Shown here: positions 13,093 through 23,659 of the stretch, piece by piece | How positions within the stretch are numbered: position 1 is the first letter of the stretch | How the letters are laid out: every line of letters starts with the position of its first letter | NCBI GenBank assembly: GCA_003290165.1 | Contig: QNQO01007595.1 | Location: forward strand, 124,001 to 188,000 | Length of the DNA: 64,000 nucleotides | Direction: 5' to 3' | Source of the DNA: Berberis thunbergii | Taxonomy: Eukaryota; Streptophyta; Magnoliopsida; Ranunculales; Berberidaceae | Translations under genes and position numbers: made by a program | The notes under the pieces: generated by a model | What the model saw: the letters and a program-made list of their open reading frames with translations, nothing else | Told to the model about the DNA's origin: nothing | The model's database searches: none

Positions 13093-13411
13093 TGTTTCTC
13101 TGCTCGATTTCCCGTGCGGAGATGTTTATAGTGAGATCTGCGAAGACCAAGTGTTGAATGGAATTTAAACCCTAATTCGAGATTCAAAAGATAGAGAGAT
13201 CGGATCTGAGTTTGACGAGTGAGTCAGTGAGAGTGAGTGAATTACCTTGAATTGATCAGAACTGCGGAATCTCAGCTGAAACAGCGAACATTGGAGTGAA
13301 GAAGAAGAAGAAAAAGGAAGAGATCTGGTGAGTTCTAAAAAAGAGTGTTTGAGGGAAACATTTCACGAGGAGGAAAGACAGAAAGGGGAACGAAAAGAAG
13401 AAGAAAGAAAC

Positions 13412-13424
13412 TGTCTATATATTG
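13412..13424 (-). promoter_or_regulatory. Candidate TATA box of TWD40-2
   Basis: On the minus strand CAATATATAGACAG lies about 320 bp upstream of the TWD40-2 start codon. It is followed by a pyrimidine-rich TTTCTTCTTC leader, a common plant core-promoter and 5'-UTR arrangement. The position fits a 5' UTR of about 300 nt. A foldback MITE ends only a few bases upstream. No transcript evidence is available to me. Confidence 0.4.
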
Positions 13425-13426
13425 AA

Positions 13427-13757
13427 GAGTCGTTCTAGCTGTCGAGGAAAGCGGCGAGGGGTGGATATTACCGCTCATCCCTTCGAGATGCGTGCATTTG
13501 TTCTCGAGATGCATAGCTGTGCGAATCTCGAAGAGAATGAGTGGTAATACTCACACCCCTCGCTCCTTTCCTCAAGGGGGATGAGTGGTAATACTCGTTC
13601 TAGCTGTCGAGGAAAGGAGCGAGGGGAGTGAGTATTACCACTCTTTCCCCTTGAAATTCGCACAAATGTGCATCTCGAAGGCATAGACACGCATTTCGAG
13701 GGGGATGAGCGGTAATACCCACCCCCTCGCCCCTTTTCTCGACAACTAGAACGACTC
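13427..13757. mobile_element. Foldback MITE beside the TWD40-2 promoter
   Basis: The 331-bp segment begins GAGTCGTTCTAGCTGTCGAG and ends with its near reverse complement, CTCGACAACTAGAACGACTC. An internal second copy of the terminal motif starts at 13597, so the unit is a nested palindrome. Its arms contain GGTAATAC and CTCGAGATGC-type repeats. No coding capacity. The terminal GTTCTAGC resembles the ends of MULEs A and C. I could not find a convincing target-site duplication. Confidence 0.7.
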
Positions 13758-13969
13758 ATGAAAAATGGGCTGAACTAGAATTTCCTCGCCATTTAGAATT
13801 TTTCATATTGAAATGAATGAAGTGAGGAAATGGGCTGAGCTAGAGTTCGGCCTGGGTTTATCATGGGCTTATTGGTAGATCACAAAACATAACATCTAAT
13901 TTCAAAGCCTAGTTCTATTGGACTTTTGGGTTGTCATTTCAGACCCCAAATGCAACTTGAAACTTTAAA

Positions 13970-15100
13970 GAACGATTCTAGCTGGCCTGGGTCGAGCGCC
14001 TGGGTGGCTGCCTGGACGTTCCTTGGCACGTGCGCCTGGGAGGGTCCAAGGCACGTGATGGTGGATTTTGGGGGAGTTTTAGCAGCAACAAATTTTTCCC
14101 CAATTTCGATTTTGGTTGAACCTCCCTCCCCATCGAAGAAGAAAACCGAGAGAAACTGAGATCTCGAAGCTTGGTTTATCCTCCCTCCATCGCATCTTCC
14201 CTCCCCATCGAAGAAGAAGCTCCATCGCATCTTCCCTCCCCATCGTCGACTCCACCGAGAGAAGAAGCTCCCCATCGCACGAAGAAACCAGAGAAAGTAA
14301 GATCTAGGGTTTTTGGCTTCATTTCTTCTTGTGGGGTTCTAGATCTAGGGTTTCTAGATCTAGATCTAGGGTTTAATAGAACTACAAATTTGAGAAAGTA
14401 AAGGTCATTACTTATTTTGATGAACTAGTGGTCTCTATACTAACCTTACTACTGGTCTACTTGTATCACGGGGTTTTGATGAACTAGTGGTCTCTATCCT
14501 ACAACATCTAAGTTTAGTTTTGTTGTGTTTCTCAACTTGCTCAGAAAAATTTTAGCCTAATATACTTGCATACATGCCAATGTCTCCTTGATAAATGTTT
14601 TGATTGGGTTTTCAGTGATTAGTAAATGCTTTGAACTAGTATTTCTTGTTTTGGGGATTATTAACTGGAACAATGATAGTTATTGTTTGCTTGGTTTGAT
14701 CATCTATGAATCAATCTTTGCATTTTAGCTTTATGCTTGTAGAGTTTGATCATCACAGTGGATCCCATTTATATGTAGGGCATGACAGTATGATTGATTC
14801 ATGTTTTTCTGATTTGGGTTTTTGTTGTTGGATGAATATCAAGTTCAGTATGCTTGTTTTGATACTTATCTCTATTTGAGATTGGGAAGAGGCTTAGTGC
14901 ATGGCAATATGATGATTGATTGAGTTTTTGATTTGGGGTTTTATTGTGTAGAGACAAAAGTTTGCATTTCATCCAACAAAATGAGGTGTAATTGGGTTTT
15001 GCTTATGGTTTATGATTTGGGGTTTGATCAGAAACAGAGGTGATGCAGTTAAGTATTTGTAAAGATAGAGCTTGGAGAAGTTATACTTCAATTGAGTTTA
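13970..15100 (+). repeat. MULE A left terminal inverted repeat
   Basis: Pairs with 17508-18688 on the other strand. It carries CACGTG at 14027-14032 and 14052-14057, then C-rich CCTCCCTCCCCATCG stretches and several ATCTAGGGTTT motifs (14300-14375) of the kind found in plant promoters. Similarity stops at GAGTTTA (about 15100). Confidence 0.85.
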
Positions 15101-15528
15101 CAACATGTTAATTTTTTAGTTTGTGCATAAATTTGAAGCGTTATTTATCTTGAAACTGATGGTGTTTTGAGTGATTATTACATGTTTCTACTAGTGTTTG
15201 TTGCTTTTCGGGATGATTAACTAGAACCATTGATAGTTGTTTGCCTTGGTTATGATTAACTGTCGAAATAGCTTATTGGTTTTGTGCTTGATTTCAGTAC
15301 TCGGTTCAAGATTTACTCTTCAAAACGTATTACTTTACTTACAGACAAGGCAGTCTTTATGCCAAAGAGTCTGTAACTATGTATGTTGAATCACTGGATG
15401 TGCGCGCTCTAAATATAACAGTAGATATATCTGCATTGACATATTGTGCTTGATGTTGTGTATCAGCTAAAAATGTATGCCCTACAAATTTAATCAGACA
15501 GTTCTGACTACTTGGTTCATTATTGTAG

Positions 15529-15946
15529 GTTGAGGGTCTGATGCGATTGATGGAAGGCGAGCACGTAGGCCCCTTTAATCTTGGTAACCCCGGAGAATTC
15601 ACAATGATTGAGCTTGCCCAGGTAATAACCATTTCCATATCATTATAAGTTATCACTTTGTGAACGATAATGTCACATCCAATGGACCTCACCACGTCTA
15701 TAACTTGCTATCTGACTACAGGTGGTTCAGGAAACAAAAGATCCTAATGCACGGATTGAGTTCCGCCCCAATACAGAGGATGACCCCCACAAAAGGAAAC
15801 CCGACATCTCAAAGGCAAAGGAGTTACTTGGGTAGGAACCCGCTGTGCCACTCGGCAAAGGTCTTCCTATGATGGTAACTAACTTCCGTCAGCGCATCTT
15901 TGGTGATAACAAGGAAGGAGGTTTCGAAATGTCTTCCTCAGCGTAA
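15529..15946 (+). pseudogene. Captured 3' exons of UDP-glucuronate decarboxylase (UDP-xylose synthase)
   Basis: Exon 15529-15621 encodes 31 residues including MEGEHVGPFNLGNPGEFTM. Exon 15722-15946 encodes VVQETKDPNARIEFRPN... through FEMSSSA and the TAA stop. Both have intact AG/GT borders. The sequence is the C-terminus of UXS, which converts UDP-glucuronic acid to UDP-xylose for xylan and other wall polymers. The catalytic Tyr-X-X-X-Lys and the NAD-binding Rossmann motif lie upstream in the family and are absent. One in-frame TAG (near 15832) replaces an expected Trp. The fragment lies inside MULE A with no UXS promoter or 5' exons, so it cannot encode an active enzyme. Confidence 0.9.
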
Positions 15947-16622
15947 TTTTTAGTTATAGCAGATGAAATTCCTCCCATAAGAGTAGTTTTAATACAAGCA
16001 GCAGCCCGCAACAGTACTACTACCCTTTTGAAAGTTACTTTTTTTTTTGTCATAAACTTTTTTTTACATTGTTGGCTATTTCCAGCTCTTGCTTCATATA
16101 GCTTAAAATCATTGTAGACAGTGAGCCTCTTAGATATTCCAATTTGATATCTAATGAATCTGTGCGCTTTACTTGCATTTGTTTCGCCTTCAACCTCATG
16201 TCCGGTTATGTACCAAAGATCCTCCTGGGGATCAAGTTTGGAATGATTTTGAATGAAATGGTGTTAAGGGTTTCTTGTAGGATTATAGCAAGCTTGAAGC
16301 TTGGAAGATCAATTGCGTTATTTTTTTTGAAAGCATCAATTGCGCCATTATTGAAGAACAATTGTTATCCTCCATGGCTTTATCTCTGTTTACATATACT
16401 GGGAAAAGAGTTTGACTGTCCTTGTACGTGTGACATTACTTGCTTAGAGAAGAAAACTTATACAACCAACTTGATGTTAGCTATTGCTCCATGGATGTAA
16501 GCTTTACGAGACAATTGCATAACACTAATACTAAAACTAAACTTGCAAAAGGCATAAATTTTCATTTCTCTATAACACTTTCTTAACATAAAGATCATAT
16601 TACAAATTACATAGCAGAATGA

Positions 16623-17436
16623 TTATGCATTCTCCGTCCTTTCCACCCACAAAGATAAATTGGCTTGCTTAGGCGTTGTTTTGTGTTCGATAGGATGCAC
16701 AACAACACTCATCAACGGGTTAGCCTGCCTAGGTACTTTGAAGGAGGTGGTGGTGGCCGATAATTGCTCGCCGACAACATTACTTCGCTTATGAAGCCAT
16801 GCTATGATGTCTGCAAAAACAATCTCTATGTTGTCATCAGGCTACCCTGATGTTAGAGCATGCCACATTCCTGGGTACATCTTGATGGTCTTATCTTTGC
16901 TTCCCGCTTTCTCATACAATGCTCGACTCACTCCAGGATCTGTAACTATATCTACCTATCCATGCAACACAAAAAATGGCACTGTAACCTGGAAACATAT
17001 GCACATGCTATTTTGATCAAATTTGTGAATTATCAACACATACACATCAAGTAGGACTAGAGAAAATGCAAACCTCGTGTAAGTTGTCTTCAAGGCTCAT
17101 GCTAGTTCTTAGCATCTCCAAAGCTGTTTTCAGCCTAGGCTTGTCTTGATAGATTAACTTATTGCTCCGAACCTGCACGTAGGTAAATTGGTGGGAACGA
17201 ACCACACCTTGTGTGTTATTACAAAGTATCCATTTATCGCCTCTGTAATTACTTATAAATACAATGACAAATTGGCTTGATGGGGATGATCATCTAACCT
17301 CTTCGCGCTTGGTTGGGTCTTTAAAAACAACATCTATGACATCCTTTTTAGGTACTATCTTCCATTTGGGTATGATCTCTTCTACTCTTGTCAATATATT
17401 CACCACCACTGGGTGTGGTTTAACCTTCTCCGAGAT
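16623..17436 (-). pseudogene. Captured 3' exons of a caffeoylshikimate esterase / monoacylglycerol lipase-like hydrolase
   Basis: Three minus-strand exons with clean splice borders: 17299-17436 (ISEKVKPHPVVVNILTRVEE), 17074-17172 (SNKLIYQDKPRLKTALEMLR) and 16623-16988 (VTVPFFVLHG... to a TAA stop). The last exon keeps the putative catalytic Asp region (DIVTDPGVSRALYE) and catalytic His (GMWHALTSG) of this alpha/beta-hydrolase family, which covers monoacylglycerol lipases and the lignin enzyme CSE. The nucleophile Ser elbow exon is missing. Two in-frame TAG codons occur, one after VLHG and one after LTSG. The fragment is tail to tail with the UXS fragment inside MULE A. I cannot separate CSE from other MAGL-like members. 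Confidence 0.85.
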
Positions 17437-17507
17437 CTGCATTTACAAACGGGCCATTAATTAGTTCCAAGCAACAATAAGCGACTCAATTAGACTGGAT
17501 CAGCTCT

Positions 17508-18688
17508 AAACTCAACTGAAGTAGAACTTCTCCAAGCTCTATCTTTACAAATCCTTAACTGCATCACCTATGTTTCTGATCAAACCCCAAATCATAAACC
17601 ATAAGCAAAACCCAATTACACCTTATTTGTGTTGGATGAAATGCAAACTCTAGTCTCTACACAACAAAACCCCAAATCAAAAACTCAATCAATCATCATA
17701 TTGCCATGCACTAAGCCTTTTCCCAATCTCAAATAGAGATAAGTATCAAAACAAGCATACTGAACTTGATATTCATCCAACAACAAAAACCCAAATCAGA
17801 AAAACATGAATCAATCATACTGTCATGCCCTACATAGACCTCTATAAATAAATGGGATCCACTGTGATGATCAAACTCTACAAGCATAAAGCTAAAATGC
17901 AAAGATTGATTCATAGATGATCAAACCAAGCAAACAATAACTATCATTGTTCTAGTTAATAATCCCCAAAACAAGAAATACTAGTTCAAAGCATTTACTA
18001 ATCACTGAAAACCCAATCAAAGCATTTATCAAGGAGACATTGGCATGTATGCAAGTATATTAGGCTAAAAATTTTCTGAGCAAGTTGAGAAACACAACAA
18101 AACTAAACTTAGATGTTGTAGGATAGAGACCACTAGTTCATCAAAACCCCGTGATACAAGTAGACCAGTAGTAAGGTTAGTATAGAGACCACTAGTTCAT
18201 CAAAATAAGTAATGACCTTTACTTTCTCAAATTTGTAGTTCTATTAAACCCTAGATCTAGAACCCCACAAGAAGAAATCAAGAAGAAATGAAGCCAAAAA
18301 CCCTAGATCTTACCTTCTCTGGTTTCTTCGTGCGATGGGGAGCTTATTCTCTCAATTCTTCTCTCGGTGGAGTCGACGATGGGGGAGGGAGGATGTGATG
18401 GAGCTTCTTCTTCGATGGGGAGGGAGGGTGCGATGGAGCTTATTCTTCGATGGGGAGGAAAGATGCGATGGAGGGAGGATAAACTAAGCTTTGAGATCTC
18501 AGTTTCTCTTAGTTGTCTTCTTCGATGGGGAGGGAGGTTCAACCAAAATCGAAATTGGGGAAAAATTTGTTGCTGCTGAAACTCCTCCAAAATCCACCAT
18601 CACGTGCCTTGGACCCTCCCAGGCGCACGTGCCAAGGAGCGTCCAGACAGCCACCCAAGCGCTCGACCCAGGCCAACTAGAATCGTTC
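17508..18688 (-). repeat. MULE A right terminal inverted repeat
   Basis: Reverse-complement partner of 13970-15100 with scattered substitutions and small indels. CACGTG occurs at 18601-18606 and 18626-18631, mirroring the left arm. Confidence 0.85.
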
Positions 18689-18738
18689 AACTTGAAAAGA
18701 TGGGATCTTTGACTTTCGCATCAAACAACAAGATCATT

Positions 18739-18781
<43 letters not shown>

Positions 18782-19774
18782 GAGTATGCCCCGTGCCGTT
18801 GGCATCTCATAAAATTTTATTTTTGCTAAATATTTTGTACTGAACACCTATTTCACTATCCTAATTTTGGCTCTGAATCAGTATTGAGTGTAAGCTTATT
18901 TTAAGGTATATATATATAAATTTTAGAGTTAGACTTAGTCAAATTTAAATCAGTTGGAAAAAAATTTTAATGCCAATAATGAGTTCTCCCCCAATCTTTG
19001 AATTCACCAAAATATGAAATTTAGAGTTTTTGTTTAAATGTGCATTAAGATGCCCGATTCATTTTTTCTGGTATGATCGGTCCGTCTAATTGCTTTGAAA
19101 AATATTAAAAGCGTGAAATACTTTATATATTTTTTAATTATAGAATATATATTTTTAAAATTTTAGCGCTCGTGTTGATCACTGATTTTGTTGAAAAGAT
19201 CTTAAAAAATGGATTTCAACAATATTAATTTTACCAAAATCCGATAACAATGTAGATAGTTATAATAATTTTCATTTTGCTAAAAGCAAAACACAATATT
19301 TTACCGCTTAGCCACATATATATATTCCACCAACTTTTTTTCAAAAGTTTTTCATTATTTTTGTTTTTCTACATATTTAATATTTATAAATATGTTATGA
19401 TGAAAAATGAATCTCAACCCTCAAATTCAATATATTTCCAAACTTTTAATCATAATCATCTTTTATCTCTAATTCTTTCGATTTGACTTTGTTCCAGTTA
19501 GCAATGAATAGTAAAACTTCAGCTTAGAAACAGTGAAAACGTGAATTTCGTCATGATATTTGTGTTTCCCGTTTTACCTTCTAGAATTATTAATATTTAC
19601 AAATGTATCTCGAGAAAACCTAATGGTTTAAAAATAAAATATAGATTCATCTCTATTCTTCGTCTCATAAACTCTCTCCACTTCAAATCCCAGAAAACTC
19701 CAAGCCTCCATCGCCAAAACCCACCGAGAGAGAGAGACTTGAGAGACAGGCAGATAAATCAAACGCAGAGAGAG

Positions 19775-19825
19775 ATGGAGTAGCAAGAACACGATCAGGA
19801 GACCAAGCACGAAGTGTACGGAGGG
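19775..19825 (+). pseudogene. Possible 5' end of a nuclear poly(A)-binding protein (PABN-like) gene
   Basis: After a GAGAGAGA-type leader and a weak upstream TATA-like AAAATATAG, an ATG opens a frame with a TAG third codon, followed by QEHDQETKHEVYGG. The KHEVYGG string resembles the N-terminus of plant nuclear poly(A)-binding proteins. Similarity ends exactly where the left inverted repeat of MULE B begins. No other part of such a gene was found nearby. The match is short and could be chance. Confidence 0.3.
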
Positions 19826-21480
19826 CGGCGAGCACGTGCAGAGCTGACGTGGTTTAAAAAAAAAGACAGGGGAAATCCAAAATTTGGGGAGAAGAAGGAG
19901 GGAATCGAAACCTTCTTTCTCCCCATTTCCTCATTCCCTCTCCCTCTCCCCATTTTGGGCGCACGCAGAGACGAAACTCCCTCTCCCCATTTTCCATCTC
20001 GACACAGAGCTCTCCCTCTCCATCGTCATCGAATGAAACAAAGGATAAGAGAAGAAGGTGAAACGAAAATCAGGGAAAAAGGAGAAGAGAATAAGGTCTC
20101 CCTCGTCCATTTCCTCTCGCAAAAGGTAAACTCGGCCCTTGATTTTCCCTCTTATTTTAGGTTTTAGGTTTTTAGTTTTTGGATTTTGATTTTGCCTTTA
20201 CTTGGGTGTTTTAGGTTTTTGGTTTCGGATAAGAAGTTGGTGGGCAATCTGCTTTTCATCGCTCAGACGCAGAGGTAAGATTTCGGGCTCCCTTTCTTCT
20301 TCTCTTCGTTTTGTCTTCAGCCGAAGAGCTTAAAAAAAAATAATTTGCTCCTCTTATTTTAGATCTAGGTTTTCCGAAATTTCTTCAGAAATAGTCTGTA
20401 GATTTTTTTTTTAAATTTCAGTGTTCATATCTGATTGAATTGTGGGTTTTTTTTTTATGATGAATTGTGTTTGGTTTTTTTGTCAATGGGCGAGGAAATG
20501 AAAAAATGGGACTGAAAAAATTCTACCTGTTGAATTTCAGTGTTCATATCCAAAATTCAGAATTTTTTTTTAATTCAGAATTAGTCTATTCAGAAATGGT
20601 TTTTTTTTAATTTTTTATTTCAGTGTTGATATCCAAAAATGTGAAAAAATTCTTCAGAAATGGTTTTTTTTTTAATTTCAGTGTTCATATCCAAAATTGT
20701 TTTACCACAGTTATAATCAATCCACAGTCATAATTGTCTTCACATTCTATTCAATTTATAACGAATGGAAGGGGACTGAAAAAATGGAATAATATGTGAA
20801 ACATTAACATTGTTTGGAATACATGAGGTGTTGGTTTTCTAACTGATGGTTATATGCTAAGGTTATACTCATAATTTGATGGTTTGTGATGTTGGCAATT
20901 GATGCTATAATGTTGGTAACTGTATAAATTTTGTCGAATAGGTGAAAGAGTTCACTGTATTTCATAGAGCCAGTCTCTTCCCCTTAGTTTATCATCTGCA
21001 ATAATTGTAAGTCTTTCCTTCTGTTCTTAAGCTTTCGTATTTCTGTATTTCTTGTACATATTAAATAAATAACATCTTTTCTCTATCTCTGACTATCCAA
21101 GATCTGTTATTAATTGAACATCTCGTTATACTAGCTGAACCATAGTATCGACACCGTTCGTTCTAACATATCAAAGATAGAATCTCTGTATTGATTCTAT
21201 GTTTTGTATTTCATTTCTGTTTTGATTTCTGCATATCATACTGCTTATCATCTCTCTGTGATAAACCATTGTTGTTGTTATAATGAAAATAAAATTAAGG
21301 CTTTGATTGGTATTGCTTTGTTGGAGCCCATGGGCTAAAACATGAATTATTGTTTATCTTCTTCTTCTTTTCTTTCAAAACTTTCTAAGAATTGTTCCAG
21401 CTCGAACATCTCGATATATACTAGCTCACACCTAGTATCGACACCGTTTGCTTGAATAGTTTAAAGAAATGTCTGCAATA
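19820..21480 (+). repeat. MULE B left terminal inverted repeat
   Basis: Pairs with 27886-29819 on the opposite strand. It contains CACGTG at 19833-19838, a polypyrimidine-rich outer section, several copies of TTTCAGTGTTCATATC (about 20420-20690), and two copies of the block ACTAGCT...TATCGACACCGTT (21131-21160 and 21420-21450). Confidence 0.85.
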
Positions 21481-21962
21481 ATTGTAAGTCTTTCCTTCTG
21501 TTCTTAAGCTTTCATCTTTATGTATTTCTTGTACATATTAAATAAATAAATCTTTCTGAGTTTCAAGATGTTAATGAACTTTTAGACCTTTGTGTGATTT
21601 TCGACTTTGTTCGCACGCCTGAATTCCAACAGCCTCTCACACTATACTTCCCTCTTCCTTATATCCCCTCCTGTTGCGACTGGTAACTTCAAACTAAGCT
21701 TGATTCAATAGCTGATTTATGGTTTGAAATGGAGAAGATCGATGGGTGGAGTTCTTCCCAATTTAAAATATTTGTCACTTGGTACATACACAATTTAGAA
21801 AAGTAATCGAGTTTTGCATTGTGTTGTTCAACACTAGAAACTCTGAAGTATATAATTGTTGTTTATAGTCTGAAGATAATGAGATATGACCATTAGGTAG
21901 TTTAAGAAGAAGCACTATCCACATGCGTATCTATCGCGACATTTATTTTTTTAAATGCAGGA

Positions 21963-22340
21963 ATGACATTCATAGCGTACGTTGTCTATCGAGGTCGTCA
22001 ACCTGGAGTATACCTAAACTGACCCGCATGTTTATCCGTGGTATCAGGGTATAGTGGTGTTTTTACAAGGGGTTTATGTCAGTCGAAGAAGCTGAGGAAT
22101 CATACGAGTTGTGGGTTCGCTCAGAAGTGGCGAGGAAAGATTCGAAGGAATCCAACAACAACAAAGATGTCAGTTAACGATGTAGTTTTTGACGATCAAG
22201 CCGGTCCATCGAATGATCAAAAAAATGTCACTCAAGGGAACAATGATCATTGGGCTTTTACGAGGGGCTTAATCAATACTTTGATAATTATACTTATTAT
22301 CTTAGGTTTAATATTTATTCTTAAGCTCTTGGACGAATGA
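21963..22340 (+). pseudogene. Viroplasmin-like domain plus C-terminal membrane helix; second gene of MULE B
   Basis: A conserved splice-acceptor-like AAATGCAG precedes the ATG. The frame begins MTFIAYVVYRGRQPGVYLN, a clear viroplasmin/RNase H1 N-terminal-type domain (YVVYRGR.PGVY, then VSGYSGV). A TGA stands where the expected Trp codon (TGG) would follow YLN. Relative to the MULE C copy there is a 1-nt loss near 22062 and a 2-nt loss near 22175. The middle, GFMSVEEAEESYELWVR, therefore reads in another frame and the tail returns to the first. After a polar linker come NNDHWAFTRG, a ~20-residue Leu/Ile membrane segment and KLLDE before TGA. This copy is broken. It faces the FAR1-like gene of the same element. 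The known viroplasmin-like fold binds RNA-DNA or dsRNA in RNase H1; a role here is unknown. Confidence 0.75.
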
Positions 22341-22488
22341 TGGAATTATATGTAATGTAATATGTACATACATATGTATTATGTGAATATATTTCATAAT
22401 CCAATGAAATTTGTTTTTCATATTGTTCTTTTCTTCTTCTTCCGTATGGTATGCTTTTGTTTCATATTGTTTTTGTTATTCTTTTTTT

Positions 22489-22787
22489 GAACGCAAGCTG
22501 TGGTTGGGGAGTGTAGCTTGCTGTTTGCATTCCAAATTCTGCCAGGATTCTTCATCAGACTTCCTACTCTCGGTAAGTGCGCTGATTTACTTATTCAATA
22601 GTGTGATAAGATATGGCTTGTTTTGTAATGCTCTGTAGGATGGAATCACCTAATTCAGATCAACAGACAGAGTTCATGTATTCCTAAGGAAAATAAGACA
22701 CATATAAGTGCTTAAGGAAAATAAGACACATGAAGCTGGATGGTTGTCCTGAAGGAAACTGGTTCTGCAGTAAGAAATGTGAGAAGG
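22489..22787 (+). pseudogene. Possible PHD-finger (IDM1-like) gene fragments
   Basis: Two short stretches resemble parts of plant PHD-GNAT proteins of the IDM1 type. One is a decayed Cys/His segment ending SARILHQTSYSR before GTAAGT (22489-22576). The other reads MKLDGCPEGNWFCSKKCEK before GTAT (22731-22787). Donor sites sit at the right places. Frames are broken by an in-frame TAG and indels. If real, this is another captured gene inside MULE B. The matches are short and remembered, not searched. Confidence 0.3.
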
Positions 22788-23659
22788 TATATTAGATTTG
22801 CTTGGTTTTTTTTTTTCTGTTTGATATACCATATAAGGGCTTGATTTTTGTATAGACCATAATAATTCTTTTAAGATGCGCTTTTCTGCTGGATTCAACC
22901 TCTACAAACATGATGTTTCACCAATAAATAATTGGAAAATAAAAATTAATACTAGACCTGAAACTTGAAAGTGAATGTCGTGTTGCTAGTGTACTGTACA
23001 AAGTCTGTTTTGAAATTGTGATGTTGACCATTTTAAGAAGTCTGGCTAATTTGTTTCTGTTTACTGTTTGTAATGGCTGACTGCAATTCTGATTTGAGCG
23101 ACTGGCCAAAAGCTTCAGTTTGTGTACAGCAGGAGCTTGGAATCACTAAACCTCTCAACAGTTTTAAAAAATTCAGGTACTTAATAAAATGTCTCAAGTG
23201 CATCTCATTTCTTGCATAAGTGTGTGCATAAGTTTTAATTGAGAACATTGTGCATAAGTGTGTGCATAAGCTTGAACCCATCCTTATCCTGTGAACATTG
23301 TCATACAATTTTGCTGAACTAATACTGTCAAAACCCAAAATGCTATGCTTTTGATGGAGTGCCGATTTTGGATTGAAGTGGCCTTGAATACCAAGAAGTC
23401 ACCAGATCCTGACCTATTAGAACATTTCAAGAGTGAACCCCATGTGAATCAGTTAACTTAATACTATGTTCTATGTGGATGACAAGATATTGAGAAGGAG
23501 AAGAGGAGACAAGAAAATCCTGAAGCAATGGAAGAGTGATACATACAGATTGTAAATGCTGAGTTCCAGTTGTTACTGATGTAAAATGATACATTCAAAT
23601 GTAATATGTAAAAGAATGAAAATGCTGCTCTGTCAGATGGTGAATAATGCAAATGCTAA

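Larger units (their letters stand above)
13970..18688. mobile_element. MULE A: Pack-MULE with ~1.1-kb inverted repeats
   Basis: Sequence from 13970 rightward and from 18688 leftward on the opposite strand is highly similar for more than 1.1 kb. Flanking 9-mers AACTTTAAA (13961-13969) and AACTTGAAA (18689-18697) differ by one base and fit the 9-bp target-site duplication of Mutator-like elements. An exact AACTTGAAA also sits at 13954-13962, so the left border may be 7 bp further out. No transposase is present. The inside holds 3' exons of two host genes, UXS on plus and CSE/MAGL on minus, tail to tail. This is the Pack-MULE pattern of gene-fragment capture. Terminal sequences share GGCACGTG and GGAGGGTCCA with MULE C. 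Confidence 0.85.

Noticed and set aside
15529..15946. Functional UXS gene
   Set aside because: Only the last two exons are present, with an in-frame TAG, inside a transposon.
18740..18780. TA-repeat run as an origin or attachment site
   Set aside because: A simple TA microsatellite; similar runs occur at 2768, 30700 and 38395 without other signals.
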